Shown here: positions 1-7,163 of the stretch, piece after piece | Layout: every line of letters begins with the position of its first letter | Position numbering within the stretch: the stretch's first letter is position 1 | Source: Crocinitomicaceae bacterium | Lineage (GTDB): Bacteria > Bacteroidota > Bacteroidia > Flavobacteriales_D > Crocinitomicaceae | Direction: 5' to 3' | Assembly: GCA_024643585.1 (NCBI GenBank) | Contig: JAHEMP010000043.1 | Coordinates: 1 to 12,226 of the forward strand | DNA: 12,226 nucleotides | Notes under the pieces: generated by a model | What the model was told of the DNA's origin: nothing | The model's input: only the letters and a program-made list of their open reading frames with translations | Database searches by the model: none | Translations under genes and position numbers: made by a program

Positions 1-666
1 GCAAGTAGTTTTTCAAACAAAAAAGAAATCATTTTAGGCTACGGACCCTACTACAAGAAAAAAGGTGTGCTTAACGCCATAATTCGATTTGATACAGCTT
101 GGATAGGAATGAACTATTTAGGTTCGGCAAAATTTGGCGTCCCTTACATGGGGGTTGGTCGCAACTTAGCCTATACAAAAAGTGTTTACGAAAGTGTTGA
201 AGGATTTAAATCTCATTATTCTGTTGTATCAGGAGATGACGACTTGTTTATTCAAGAAGCTGCTAAAAATAAAAATTATACAGTATGTATGGATCCCGAT
301 ACATTTTGCTATTCCACATCGAAAGAAACATGGGAAGAATGGGTGATTCAAAAAAGCCGTCACTATTCGTCTAGCAAGCATTACAAGGTTTTCAAAAAAT
401 GGATGTTAGGAATCTATCCCTTGTCCCTGTTATTGTTGCTTGTTTCTTTCGTTACTTTGCTAGGCAATGACCAATTTCGTTGGTGGAGTCTAGGAATTTT
501 CACCTTCGTTGTCGTTGTAAAATGGATAGTACAAGGCAAGGTGTATCTCAAATTAAAGGAAAAGAGTTTTATCCCTTTTTTACCTTTTGCAGAAATTGGA
601 TATTTTTTGCTTTTACCCTATTTGTTTTACAGCGTAGATGGTAAAAGAAAAGAACGATGGAAGTAA
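1..666 (+). CDS. Glycosyltransferase family 2 protein, membrane-bound, 3' part only (5' end outside window)
   Basis: The reading frame is open from base 1 and ends with TAA at 664-666, leaving 221 visible codons. A GTG at 67 is in frame, but coding sequence continues upstream of it (SSFSNKKEIILGYGPYY), so it is most likely internal. Visible residues 52-62 (YMGVGRNLAYT), an acidic GDDD at 78-81 and QKSRHY at 117-122 match the acceptor-side acidic motif and the Q-x-x-R-x(W/Y/H) motif of processive or membrane GT2 enzymes. After them come two to three hydrophobic segments (about 136-155, 161-176 and 190-212), so the catalytic domain should face the cytoplasm from a membrane anchor. The family transfers a sugar from a nucleotide-sugar donor to a polysaccharide or lipid acceptor; the substrate cannot be read here. 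The N-terminal DxD nucleotide-binding part is outside the window. The 3' end overlaps the sigma factor gene by 10 bases, which suggests translational coupling. Confidence 0.88.
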   Translation, partial: ASSFSNKKEIILGYGPYYKKKGVLNAIIRFDTAWIGMNYLGSAKFGVPYMGVGRNLAYTKSVYESVEGFKSHYSVVSGDDDLFIQEAAKNKNYTVCMDPDTFCYSTSKETWEEWVIQKSRHYSSSKHYKVFKKWMLGIYPLSLLLLLVSFVTLLGNDQFRWWSLGIFTFVVVVKWIVQGKVYLKLKEKSFIPFLPFAEIGYFLLLPYLFYSVDGKRKERWK

Positions 667-1262
667 ACGAAAATTTTTCGAAGAAAGCACAAGAAGATTT
701 AGCACTCGTTGAATTGGCTCAAAAAGGAGATCAAGCTGCATATACAAAGCTGCTTGACCGATATAGAGACTCTGTTTATTTCACCATGCTAAAAATGGTA
801 AAAAATAATGACGACGCTGAAGATTTGACCATTGAAGCCTTTGGAAAAGCTTTCAACCGTATTTCTCAATATTCTCCCAACTTTGCTTTTAGTACCTGGT
901 TGTTTAAAATCGCTTCCAACAATTGTATTGACTTTATCCGCAAAAAAAGAATCAAAGTAACTTCCATGGACTCCGGACACAGAACGAGCGATGGTGAGAT
1001 ATTATACTTTGACGCGCAATCCAATACACTTGACCCATCAGAACATTTGATGAAAGATCAAAAAGTTAAGGCCATGAGAGAGGTAGTTAGCAAATTGAAA
1101 CCTCGTTACAGAGAGCTGATAGAAAAAAGATATTTCGAAGAGTTGAGCTATGAGGAAATTGCCGACGAACTTAATCTACCTCTTGGTACTGTAAAAGCTC
1201 AGTTATTTCGAGCACGCGACTTTCTATCGAATATGATGGAAAACAAAAAACACACTATTTAA
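657..1262 (+). CDS. RNA polymerase sigma factor, sigma-70 family, ECF-like
   Basis: This 201-residue protein has the two-domain plan of group 4 (ECF) sigma factors. Region 2 spans about residues 26-98: the DDAEDLTIEAF stretch at 52-62 is the core-binding part, and the FSTWLFKIASNNCIDFIRKKR stretch at 78-98 is the -10 recognition part. A linker of about 45 residues follows. Region 4 spans about 145-193, with a helix-turn-helix at LSYEEIADELNLPLGTVKAQ (163-182) and the RARDFL end. It would direct core RNA polymerase to a specific promoter set. The ATG at 657 lies inside the glycosyltransferase gene, and no earlier in-frame start is apparent. No anti-sigma gene follows: rsmG begins one base after the stop. 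Regulation is therefore unclear; it may be controlled by expression level or by a factor encoded elsewhere. The family assignment is secure, the regulon unknown. Confidence 0.93.
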   Translation: MEVNENFSKKAQEDLALVELAQKGDQAAYTKLLDRYRDSVYFTMLKMVKNNDDAEDLTIEAFGKAFNRISQYSPNFAFSTWLFKIASNNCIDFIRKKRIKVTSMDSGHRTSDGEILYFDAQSNTLDPSEHLMKDQKVKAMREVVSKLKPRYRELIEKRYFEELSYEEIADELNLPLGTVKAQLFRARDFLSNMMENKKHTI

Positions 1263-1263
1263 A

Positions 1264-1896
1264 ATGAAGGAAAACGTCCAACTAATATTCGACCATTTCC
1301 CTAATTTATCCGACCTTCAAAAAAAACAATTTTCTGATTTATTCGATTTGTACCAATTGTGGAACAATCAAATCAATGTTATATCAAGAAAGGATACTGA
1401 ACATTTCTACGAACGCCATGTGCTGCATTCATTAGGCATTGCCAAGGTTCAACCATTTTTACCGGGAACAATGGTGTTGGACGTTGGAACTGGCGGAGGT
1501 TTTCCTGGCATACCTTTAGCAATCCTATTTCCGGAAACGAAATTTACTTTAGTTGATTCCATTGGGAAGAAAATAAAAGTGGTCAAAGAGGTAGCAGAGG
1601 CATTAGGATTGGAAAATGTAAAAGCCATCAATGATAGAGCGGAAAATATCTTGGTATCTTATGATTTCATCGTTAGCAGAGCCGTAACGCGCATGCCTGA
1701 ATTTATGGCTTGGGTGAAGAACAAAACGAAAAAGAAGAGTCAACACGAACTAAAAAACGGCATCCTATATCTTAAAGGAGGTGATTTGACTGAAGAAATG
1801 GCAACGATTAAAAACAAAGTGTCGTATTACGATCTGTCAGACTATTTTGGTCAAGAATTTTTTGAAACGAAGAAGGTGGTTCACGTTGAAATTTAA
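1264..1896 (+). CDS. rsmG: 16S rRNA (guanine(527)-N(7))-methyltransferase RsmG
   Basis: The 210 residues match the usual RsmG/GidB length (the E. coli protein is about 207). The S-adenosylmethionine-binding glycine loop is VLDVGTGGGFPGIPLAI at residues 71-87. The acidic residue after the second strand is in FTLVDSIGKKIKVV (94-107), where the family usually has VDS and a basic segment. ENVKAINDRAE (117-127) and the SRAV motif (138-141) complete the Rossmann-fold methyltransferase signature. The enzyme adds a methyl group to N7 of G527 in the 530 loop of 16S rRNA, and loss of the gene in other bacteria gives low-level streptomycin resistance. The ATG begins one base after the sigma factor stop, so it sits in the same transcript as its two upstream neighbours. 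It is a housekeeping gene with no visible defect. Confidence 0.96.
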   Translation: MKENVQLIFDHFPNLSDLQKKQFSDLFDLYQLWNNQINVISRKDTEHFYERHVLHSLGIAKVQPFLPGTMVLDVGTGGGFPGIPLAILFPETKFTLVDSIGKKIKVVKEVAEALGLENVKAINDRAENILVSYDFIVSRAVTRMPEFMAWVKNKTKKKSQHELKNGILYLKGGDLTEEMATIKNKVSYYDLSDYFGQEFFETKKVVHVEI

Positions 1897-1932
1897 ATCC
1901 TTACAATAATCTAAAAAAATAGGTTGATTCTC

Positions 1933-2469
1933 TTAAATCTTGTGCTTAGAGAAGAAAGCGTCCCAATCCCAAAGAAACAATTCAGATACTTCATTTAATC
2001 TCTTAACGAATAGCGGATTTGGCGCAGCTAGGCTTTTAAAATATTCGTCTTGGAAATTGTGTAACTCGTATTTTGCAAAAATTGCTTTGGACATACCGTA
2101 AATCAAATTCTTTGAAGGGTGATTTACACGATTTATAAAAGATTGGTAACCTTTCAATTTAGCACTCATTTCCTCAACAGAAGTGTCGAAAATACCCGCT
2201 AATTTTCGAACCACCATGCGCTCCAACTGATTCGCATGAACGGCGTCGAAGGTGCTTTGAACCAATGTAATATTTGCGGCAATCACAACAAATTGAAAAT
2301 GTTCTATGTCTTCTGGTTTGACACTTGGACAATTCACGAAAGCCTGATCTTCATTTACTCCTTCAGCTATGTCATCAAAGCTCAATTCAGTTGCCTCAAT
2401 CAATACGTTCAAAAAGGTATTAGCCAATTGATCGTCGTTTAGTTTTCGTTTAAGAATGGTCTTTAACAT
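1933..2469 (-). CDS. Conserved-looking hypothetical protein, 178 aa
   Basis: I cannot assign a function. The protein is soluble in appearance: no signal peptide, no membrane segment, no lipoprotein cysteine. It appears mostly helical and moderately acidic in its N-terminal half. The N-terminus is MLKTILKRKLNDDQLANTF. A middle section has VNHPSKNLIYGMSKAIFAKY (115-134), and an aromatic-rich C-terminal tail has LFLWDWDAFFSKHKI (164-178). Proteins with this NHPSKN...MSKA...WDWDAF pattern seem familiar to me from other Flavobacteriales as uncharacterised proteins; this is recollection, not a search. No helix-turn-helix or catalytic motif is evident, so the gene should not be taken as the regulator of the divergent efflux operon. 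It converges on rsmG (36-base gap) and diverges from the efflux operon (195-base gap), so it is probably transcribed alone. Codon usage resembles its neighbours. Confidence 0.82.
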   Translation of the reverse strand: MLKTILKRKLNDDQLANTFLNVLIEATELSFDDIAEGVNEDQAFVNCPSVKPEDIEHFQFVVIAANITLVQSTFDAVHANQLERMVVRKLAGIFDTSVEEMSAKLKGYQSFINRVNHPSKNLIYGMSKAIFAKYELHNFQDEYFKSLAAPNPLFVKRLNEVSELFLWDWDAFFSKHKI

Positions 2470-2490
2470 CTTATTATATCGGAGTTATAA

Positions 2491-2498
2491 CAAAGGTA
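2491..2498 (-). promoter_or_regulatory. Possible -7 promoter element (TACCTTTG) for the 178-aa hypothetical gene
   Basis: Read on the - strand, this octamer is TACCTTTG, an exact match to the Bacteroidota sigma-A -7 consensus TAnnTTTG. It ends 21 bases before the ATG (2467-2469), which would place the transcript start roughly 15-18 bases upstream of the gene. No clear TTTG is found at the expected -33 distance, so support comes only from the -7 match and its position. Confidence 0.35.
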
Positions 2499-2537
2499 GA
2501 CAAAGAAACTCTCGAGATTATCTCTGTTGGATTGTCT

Positions 2538-2557
2538 TTTTCAACTTAGTTTTCAAC
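2538..2557. repeat. Direct repeat of TTTTCAAC with 12-base period in the divergent intergenic region
   Basis: TTTTCAAC occurs at 2538-2545 and again at 2550-2557, separated by TTAG. The 12-base period is close to one helical turn, and the repeat lies between two divergent genes, about 108 bases upstream of the efflux adaptor start. Such spacing is typical of tandem regulator sites, but in AT-rich DNA an 8-base repeat can arise by chance. An operator role is only a suggestion. Confidence 0.25.
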
Positions 2558-2664
2558 AGTTCGCCTACCAAAAACGACCATTCACTGAAATTCTGCCAAT
2601 ATATGCTAAAATGAAAACGATTCCTTGAACCTATTGTTAATTTTATACCCGTTATTTTACATTT

Positions 2665-3783
2665 ATGAAGCGTAATCAAATTATCATTCTAAGCATACTA
2701 TTCTTGGTTTTCGCCTTGATATTCATCGTAATCAAAGGAAAGAAAAAAACAGTTGAGAAATCTATTAAGGAGGCTCAAACCATAGTATACGTTCCCGTGA
2801 AAACGGTGAAAAACCAAGAAAAGGAATTGCAAATAATTTCCTACGGTCAAGTTTCACCGAATGCAGAAATTGATATTGCTGTGGAGGTACAAGGCAAACT
2901 GGAGCAAGGAGCAATGTATTTAAGACCTGGAGTCAAATTCACAAAAGGACAGGTGCTTTTTAGAGTTGATAATGAAGAAGCCTTCTACTCACTGAGCGCT
3001 CGCAAAACTCAATTGGCCAATTTAGTAGTTGGAGCAATGCCTGACATTGAACTAGATTTTCCAAAAGAAAAATCCAAATGGTATGCTTTTTTAGAAAACA
3101 TTCAAGCTGTGAAAAGATTGCCGGAATTGCCGGAATTCAATTCCAATAAGGAAAGAATGTTCATGACTTCAAGAGGTATAATTTCAGAATATTACAACAT
3201 AAAAAGTACCGAGTCGAGAATGGAGAAATATGTTTATATCGCTCCATTCAATGGCACGGTTCTGGAAACCTATGCTGAGCCCGGTTCAATAGCTAACCCT
3301 GGGACGCGATTAGCAAGAATAGCCAAAACCGGTGAATTTGAAATTAAAGTACCTATAAGTATGATGGACATAGCGTCGTATCAAAAACAAGGTAGCGTTA
3401 CATTTACAAATTCAAACGGTGAATTAATCGGGCATGGTTCCATTAATAGAATCTCGGACGTAATAAATCAACAAACCCAATCGGTTGATGTTTATTATTC
3501 AATTAAACCACAGAACAATCAAAAAATTTATAGTGGTTTATTTTTAAACGTGTCGATTAACCAAAGCGCCATTAAAAAAAGTATAACCGTTCCAAGAATG
3601 GCTGTTACTGACGGGAAAGTTAATGTATTAAAGAATGAACAAGTTGTTTCTAGACAAATTCAAGTCGTAGGCAATAAACCTGATTCATTATATATTTCTG
3701 GACTTGAAGATGGAGAGAAAGTGATTCTTGAGAAAGTAGAAGTAAATAAGAATGGGAAGAAATTCAAAGGTATCATAAGATAG
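2665..3783 (+). CDS. RND efflux pump periplasmic adaptor subunit (membrane fusion protein)
   Basis: The 372-residue protein starts with a single membrane anchor (about residues 6-23, IIILSILFLVFALIFIVI) followed by a basic KGKKK stop-transfer patch. There is no lipobox cysteine, so it is held in the inner membrane by this helix with the rest in the periplasm. The split lipoyl/barrel-sandwich halves are at about 65-105 (EVQGKLEQG, PGVKFTKGQVLFRVD) and 187-218 (YIAPFNGTVLETYAEPG). A beta-barrel domain (about 224-300) and a membrane-proximal domain (about 305-365) follow. It should bridge the permease encoded 2 bases downstream and the TolC-like channel after it. The segment between the lipoyl halves (106-186) is only about 80 residues and contains KRLPELPEFN, unlike the long smooth coiled hairpin of AcrA. 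The transported substrate is unknown. The start is the first ATG after the intergenic gap and precedes the anchor by five residues. Confidence 0.93.
   Translation: MKRNQIIILSILFLVFALIFIVIKGKKKTVEKSIKEAQTIVYVPVKTVKNQEKELQIISYGQVSPNAEIDIAVEVQGKLEQGAMYLRPGVKFTKGQVLFRVDNEEAFYSLSARKTQLANLVVGAMPDIELDFPKEKSKWYAFLENIQAVKRLPELPEFNSNKERMFMTSRGIISEYYNIKSTESRMEKYVYIAPFNGTVLETYAEPGSIANPGTRLARIAKTGEFEIKVPISMMDIASYQKQGSVTFTNSNGELIGHGSINRISDVINQQTQSVDVYYSIKPQNNQKIYSGLFLNVSINQSAIKKSITVPRMAVTDGKVNVLKNEQVVSRQIQVVGNKPDSLYISGLEDGEKVILEKVEVNKNGKKFKGIIR
3118..3135 (+). repeat. Perfect 9-bp tandem duplication inside the adaptor gene
   Basis: TTGCCGGAA is present twice head to tail. It is in frame and encodes Leu-Pro-Glu twice (residues 152-157), in the segment joining the two lipoyl half-domains. 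The unit could expand or contract without breaking the frame. Confidence 0.85.
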
Positions 3784-3785
3784 TC

Positions 3786-6700
3786 ATGAGAAACTTTATA
3801 CAATTTTTCATCAAACGACCAATTTGGGGGAATGCCTTCATTGTATTGGTTTTGATTTTTGGGGTAATTTCCATCATTACCATGCAACGATCCTTCTTTC
3901 CCGAATTGGATCCGAAAACGGTTGTGGTAAATGTTTTTTATCCAGGCGCATCGCCTACTGAAATGGAGGAAGGTGTTACTATTAAGATTGAGCAAGCCAT
4001 TAAAGGATTGGACGGTATAGACGAATTGAATTCTTCTTCTTCCGAAAACAGTGCAACCGTTTCTATAAAAGCATTTCAAGATACAGATATAGATGAATTG
4101 CTGAGTGACATTGAAAATTCAGTCAATTCAATCAACAGCTTTCCACAAGGTGCAGAAAAACCAATTATTACTCGAATTAAATCGGGCGGAATGGGTAGCA
4201 CCGTAGCTTTCGTTGGAATTGCTGCCAAGAAAAAGTCTATCGGACAAACTGAATTAACAGATATAGCTTCAAAAGTTGAACGTGATCTACTCAATACCAA
4301 ATTAATTACAGAGATCGTCAAAAATGGTTTTCCAGAGAAAGAAATCGCTGTAAATGTTCGAGAAAATGACTTGTTGCGTTATGGCATTTCTTTGCAAGAA
4401 GTTAGCTTGGCGGTATCCTCTAAAAATCTAGACCTTACTGCAGGTATGATACGCGGTGGCGTTCAGGAAATGAGTATTCGATCGAATAGCAGAGGGACAA
4501 CCGCAGAAGAAATTGATCAAATTATAATCCGAACGACTAATACAGGCGAGAAAATAACCGTCGGTGATATTGCTGATGTGCAAATTGGCTACAGTGAGGC
4601 ATCGCAAGAATCCCAATTCAATAGACGACAAGCAGTATCCTTTCAAATAGAGAAAACTGTTGATCAAGATATAGCTAAAATAACTAGCGCACTGCACGAT
4701 TATCAAGACAAATTCAATGAAGAAAATCCAGATTTTGAATTGGTAATATTCTTTGAATTCAATGATATGTTGAACCAAAGGATTGATTTATTAACAGGCA
4801 ATGGATTGTTCGGATTAATTCTAGTTCTTATTTTCTTGGGGTTATTCTTAAATATAAAATTATCCGCTTGGGTTGCTTTCGGGATACCATTTTCCTTTTT
4901 AGGAATGTTTATCATTGGCTCCATGTATGGAATGTCCATCAACATGATATCCCTATTCGGGATGATTTTAGTTGTCGGAATTCTTGTGGATGATGGAATT
5001 GTGATTGCTGAAAACATTTACGCCCATTTTGAAAAAGGAAAGCCTGCAAAGCAAGCCGCATTGGATGGAACAATGGAGGTTTTACCTTCGGTTTTTTCAT
5101 CCGTAATTACAACCATAACTGCATTTTCCGTGTTGCTTTTCGTTGAAGGATTAGAGATGATGCGTGAAATGGCTTTTGTAGCTATCGCATGTTTGGTGTT
5201 CAGCTTGTTTGAAGCTTTCGTTATTCTTCCTGCTCACTTGGCTCACAAATCTATTTTAGCAGAACCAGCCAAGCCAAAATACTCGACAGTTCAAGGCCTT
5301 TTATTTTTTATAGGTGGAATTGTTGTCGTTTGGATAGGCGTATATCTCATTGGTGGATTAGAAGAATTAAGTATTGGTGGAATTCTTTTCCCGTCTTCTT
5401 TATTTTTTACTGGAGGATTCTTATGCCTTCAAGGTTTTTCTAAGTCACCTTTGGAAAACATGGTGCGCGGAAATGCTGACAAAAGTATAAAGTACGTTCG
5501 GGATAATTATTTTAAAGCAGCAATTGAAACCTTTATAGGTCAAAAAGCAAAAATGTATTTGTTTACCTTTTTTGTACCAATGATCATCACGATTATCACT
5601 TTCGGATTTATGGGCAGCAAAACGATTGGCTTTACTTTTTTTCCTGATATTCCACCTGACTTTTTCAACGTAGAAGTTGCATTCAAACCAGGAGATAACA
5701 AAGAAAAAACACGTGATTTTCTAGCGATGGCTTCGACCATTGTTCAAGAAGAAAGTGATAAAATTGAAAAAGAAAAGGGAGATACACTAATGCGGTATTT
5801 TACTTCGAATTTAGGTTTTACAAGTAATCTTGGGCAAGCAGGAAATCATACTGGGGCATTATCTGTTTTCTTAGACAATGAAGGTTCAGATACACCAGCT
5901 GACACCATAATAAACCGGGTATATAGAAGATTGTTGGAAACAGACCAAGGTAAATTGGCCCAAGATATCTATGTTGGTGGCTTTAATCGTTTTGGCAAAG
6001 AAATCGAATTGGGATTGACATCCACAAATGAAACTAGTTTACTACTTGCGAAGGAAATGCTCAAAAGTGAGATGTCAAAAATGGACGGCGTAATAAGCAT
6101 AAAAGACAATATGCCCCCAGGAAGATTTGAAGTATATCTTCAAATGCGACCGGAAGCCGAAATTTATGGTATTTCAAAAAATGAAGTTCTAACACAAATT
6201 CGACAAGGTTTCTTTGGGTCTGAAGCTCAACGTGTAATTATTGGAACAGATGAAGTAAAAGTTTGGGTGCGTTTTCCCCAAGAAGATCGAAACAGCTTGT
6301 CCGATTTAGAAAACATGCGCATTCGAACAATGGGCGGCTTGGCAATACCGTTGAAAGAATTGTGCGACTTCGAATTGGGACGAGCACCTGAAAATCTTAA
6401 AAGACGGAACGGTCAAAGAATTATAAAAGTAGATGCCGAGTGCGTAGATCCGGATAAAGTCGCAGATATAAACACAGATATTCGGAAAAATATTCTACCG
6501 AAAATTGTCCAAGTCTATCCTGATATTCAAACTGTATCATTGGGCCAATTTGAAAGAAGTCAAAAAACTGGAAGCAGCATGGGTGTAACTGCCCTTGTCG
6601 CTATTGTTATCATGTTCATTATACTAATGTTGCACTTTAATAGTTTGAGTCAAGCATTTTTGATTATGTTGGTAATCCCAGCCGGATTGGCTGGAGCCAT

Positions 6701-7163
6701 TTTAGGTCATGGTTTGGTCGGAATTCCGGTTTCCATATTATCTGTTTTTGGAATGATTGCTTTATTAGGAGTATTGGTTAACGATGCCATTGTATTTTTA
6801 GATCGCTACAATGACCTATTGGTAGAAGGATATTCTGTTCGTGAGTCAGTTCTTGAAGCGGCAGCTTCGCGATTTAGACCTATATTGTTGACGTCATTGA
6901 CTACAGTTGCTGGACTTTTGCCAATGATAGCTGAAAAAAGTATGCAAGCCCAATTTTTAATCCCCATGGCAACATCTATTGCTTTTGGGGTGCTATTTGG
7001 TACTGTCTTTATCTTGTTTTTCTATCCTTCAGCCATTCTATTCTGGAATGGAACACGAAGAACATTTAGATTATTTTGGAAGGGTGAAAAAGTAGAACCT
7101 GAGTTTGTAGAACCTGCAATTCAATTAAAAAAACATTTACATGATTTGGAACAAGAGCATTAG
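3786..7163 (+). CDS. RND family efflux pump permease (AcrB/HAE-like inner-membrane subunit)
   Basis: This 1125-residue protein is a proton-driven drug/amphiphile exporter of the inner membrane, expected to work as a trimer. TM1 (about 14-33) is followed by the first periplasmic pore domain (FFPELDPKTVVVNVFYPGAS onward). TM2-TM6 lie at about 337-480. TM4 holds the proton-relay pair Asp402-Asp403 in GILVDDGIVIAEN, equivalent to AcrB D407/D408. TM7 is at 590-610, then the second periplasmic domain, TM8-TM12 at about 933-1085, and the family motif SRFRPILLTSLTT at 1028-1040. The TM10 lysine of AcrB (K940) is replaced by Asn999-Asp1000 (VNDAIV), as in several other RND branches. At 1125 residues it is longer than AcrB (1049), largely because of an insert at about 490-580 with two extra hydrophobic segments (502-524 and 530-551). 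It sits 2 bases after the adaptor and overlaps the channel gene by 23 bases. Absence of CzcA-type features argues against heavy-metal export, but the substrate is unproven. Confidence 0.95.
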   Translation: MRNFIQFFIKRPIWGNAFIVLVLIFGVISIITMQRSFFPELDPKTVVVNVFYPGASPTEMEEGVTIKIEQAIKGLDGIDELNSSSSENSATVSIKAFQDTDIDELLSDIENSVNSINSFPQGAEKPIITRIKSGGMGSTVAFVGIAAKKKSIGQTELTDIASKVERDLLNTKLITEIVKNGFPEKEIAVNVRENDLLRYGISLQEVSLAVSSKNLDLTAGMIRGGVQEMSIRSNSRGTTAEEIDQIIIRTTNTGEKITVGDIADVQIGYSEASQESQFNRRQAVSFQIEKTVDQDIAKITSALHDYQDKFNEENPDFELVIFFEFNDMLNQRIDLLTGNGLFGLILVLIFLGLFLNIKLSAWVAFGIPFSFLGMFIIGSMYGMSINMISLFGMILVVGILVDDGIVIAENIYAHFEKGKPAKQAALDGTMEVLPSVFSSVITTITAFSVLLFVEGLEMMREMAFVAIACLVFSLFEAFVILPAHLAHKSILAEPAKPKYSTVQGLLFFIGGIVVVWIGVYLIGGLEELSIGGILFPSSLFFTGGFLCLQGFSKSPLENMVRGNADKSIKYVRDNYFKAAIETFIGQKAKMYLFTFFVPMIITIITFGFMGSKTIGFTFFPDIPPDFFNVEVAFKPGDNKEKTRDFLAMASTIVQEESDKIEKEKGDTLMRYFTSNLGFTSNLGQAGNHTGALSVFLDNEGSDTPADTIINRVYRRLLETDQGKLAQDIYVGGFNRFGKEIELGLTSTNETSLLLAKEMLKSEMSKMDGVISIKDNMPPGRFEVYLQMRPEAEIYGISKNEVLTQIRQGFFGSEAQRVIIGTDEVKVWVRFPQEDRNSLSDLENMRIRTMGGLAIPLKELCDFELGRAPENLKRRNGQRIIKVDAECVDPDKVADINTDIRKNILPKIVQVYPDIQTVSLGQFERSQKTGSSMGVTALVAIVIMFIILMLHFNSLSQAFLIMLVIPAGLAGAILGHGLVGIPVSILSVFGMIALLGVLVNDAIVFLDRYNDLLVEGYSVRESVLEAAASRFRPILLTSLTTVAGLLPMIAEKSMQAQFLIPMATSIAFGVLFGTVFILFFYPSAILFWNGTRRTFRLFWKGEKVEPEFVEPAIQLKKHLHDLEQEH

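Noticed and set aside
67..69. GTG as the start of the glycosyltransferase gene
   Set aside because: The frame is open upstream to base 1 with plausible family sequence, and a 199-residue protein would lack the nucleotide-sugar-binding half. It is an internal valine of a gene truncated by the window edge.
1910..1952. Weak hairpin with CTCT(T)AA and TTAGAG arms near the rsmG/hypothetical junction, with an A7 run at 1912-1918 that reads as T7 on the - strand
   Set aside because: The stem is about six pairs with a bulge, and the T run is several bases away. It could help end the - strand transcript, but it is too weak to call a terminator.
2510..2517. Palindrome TCTCGAGA in the divergent gap
   Set aside because: It is a single 8-base palindrome without extended symmetry, and is expected by chance at this length.
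2638..2660. TAATTTTA (2638-2645) and TATTTTAC (2653-2660) as -7 elements for the efflux operon
   Set aside because: Each deviates from TAnnTTTG and neither has a TTTG at suitable distance. The second would place transcription start at or after the ATG.
3660..5017. Minus-strand open frames at 3660-4079, 4076-4321, 4428-4778 and 4703-5017
   Set aside because: They lie entirely opposite the well-supported adaptor and permease coding sequence, have low-complexity or atypical translations and show no motifs. They are antisense shadows.
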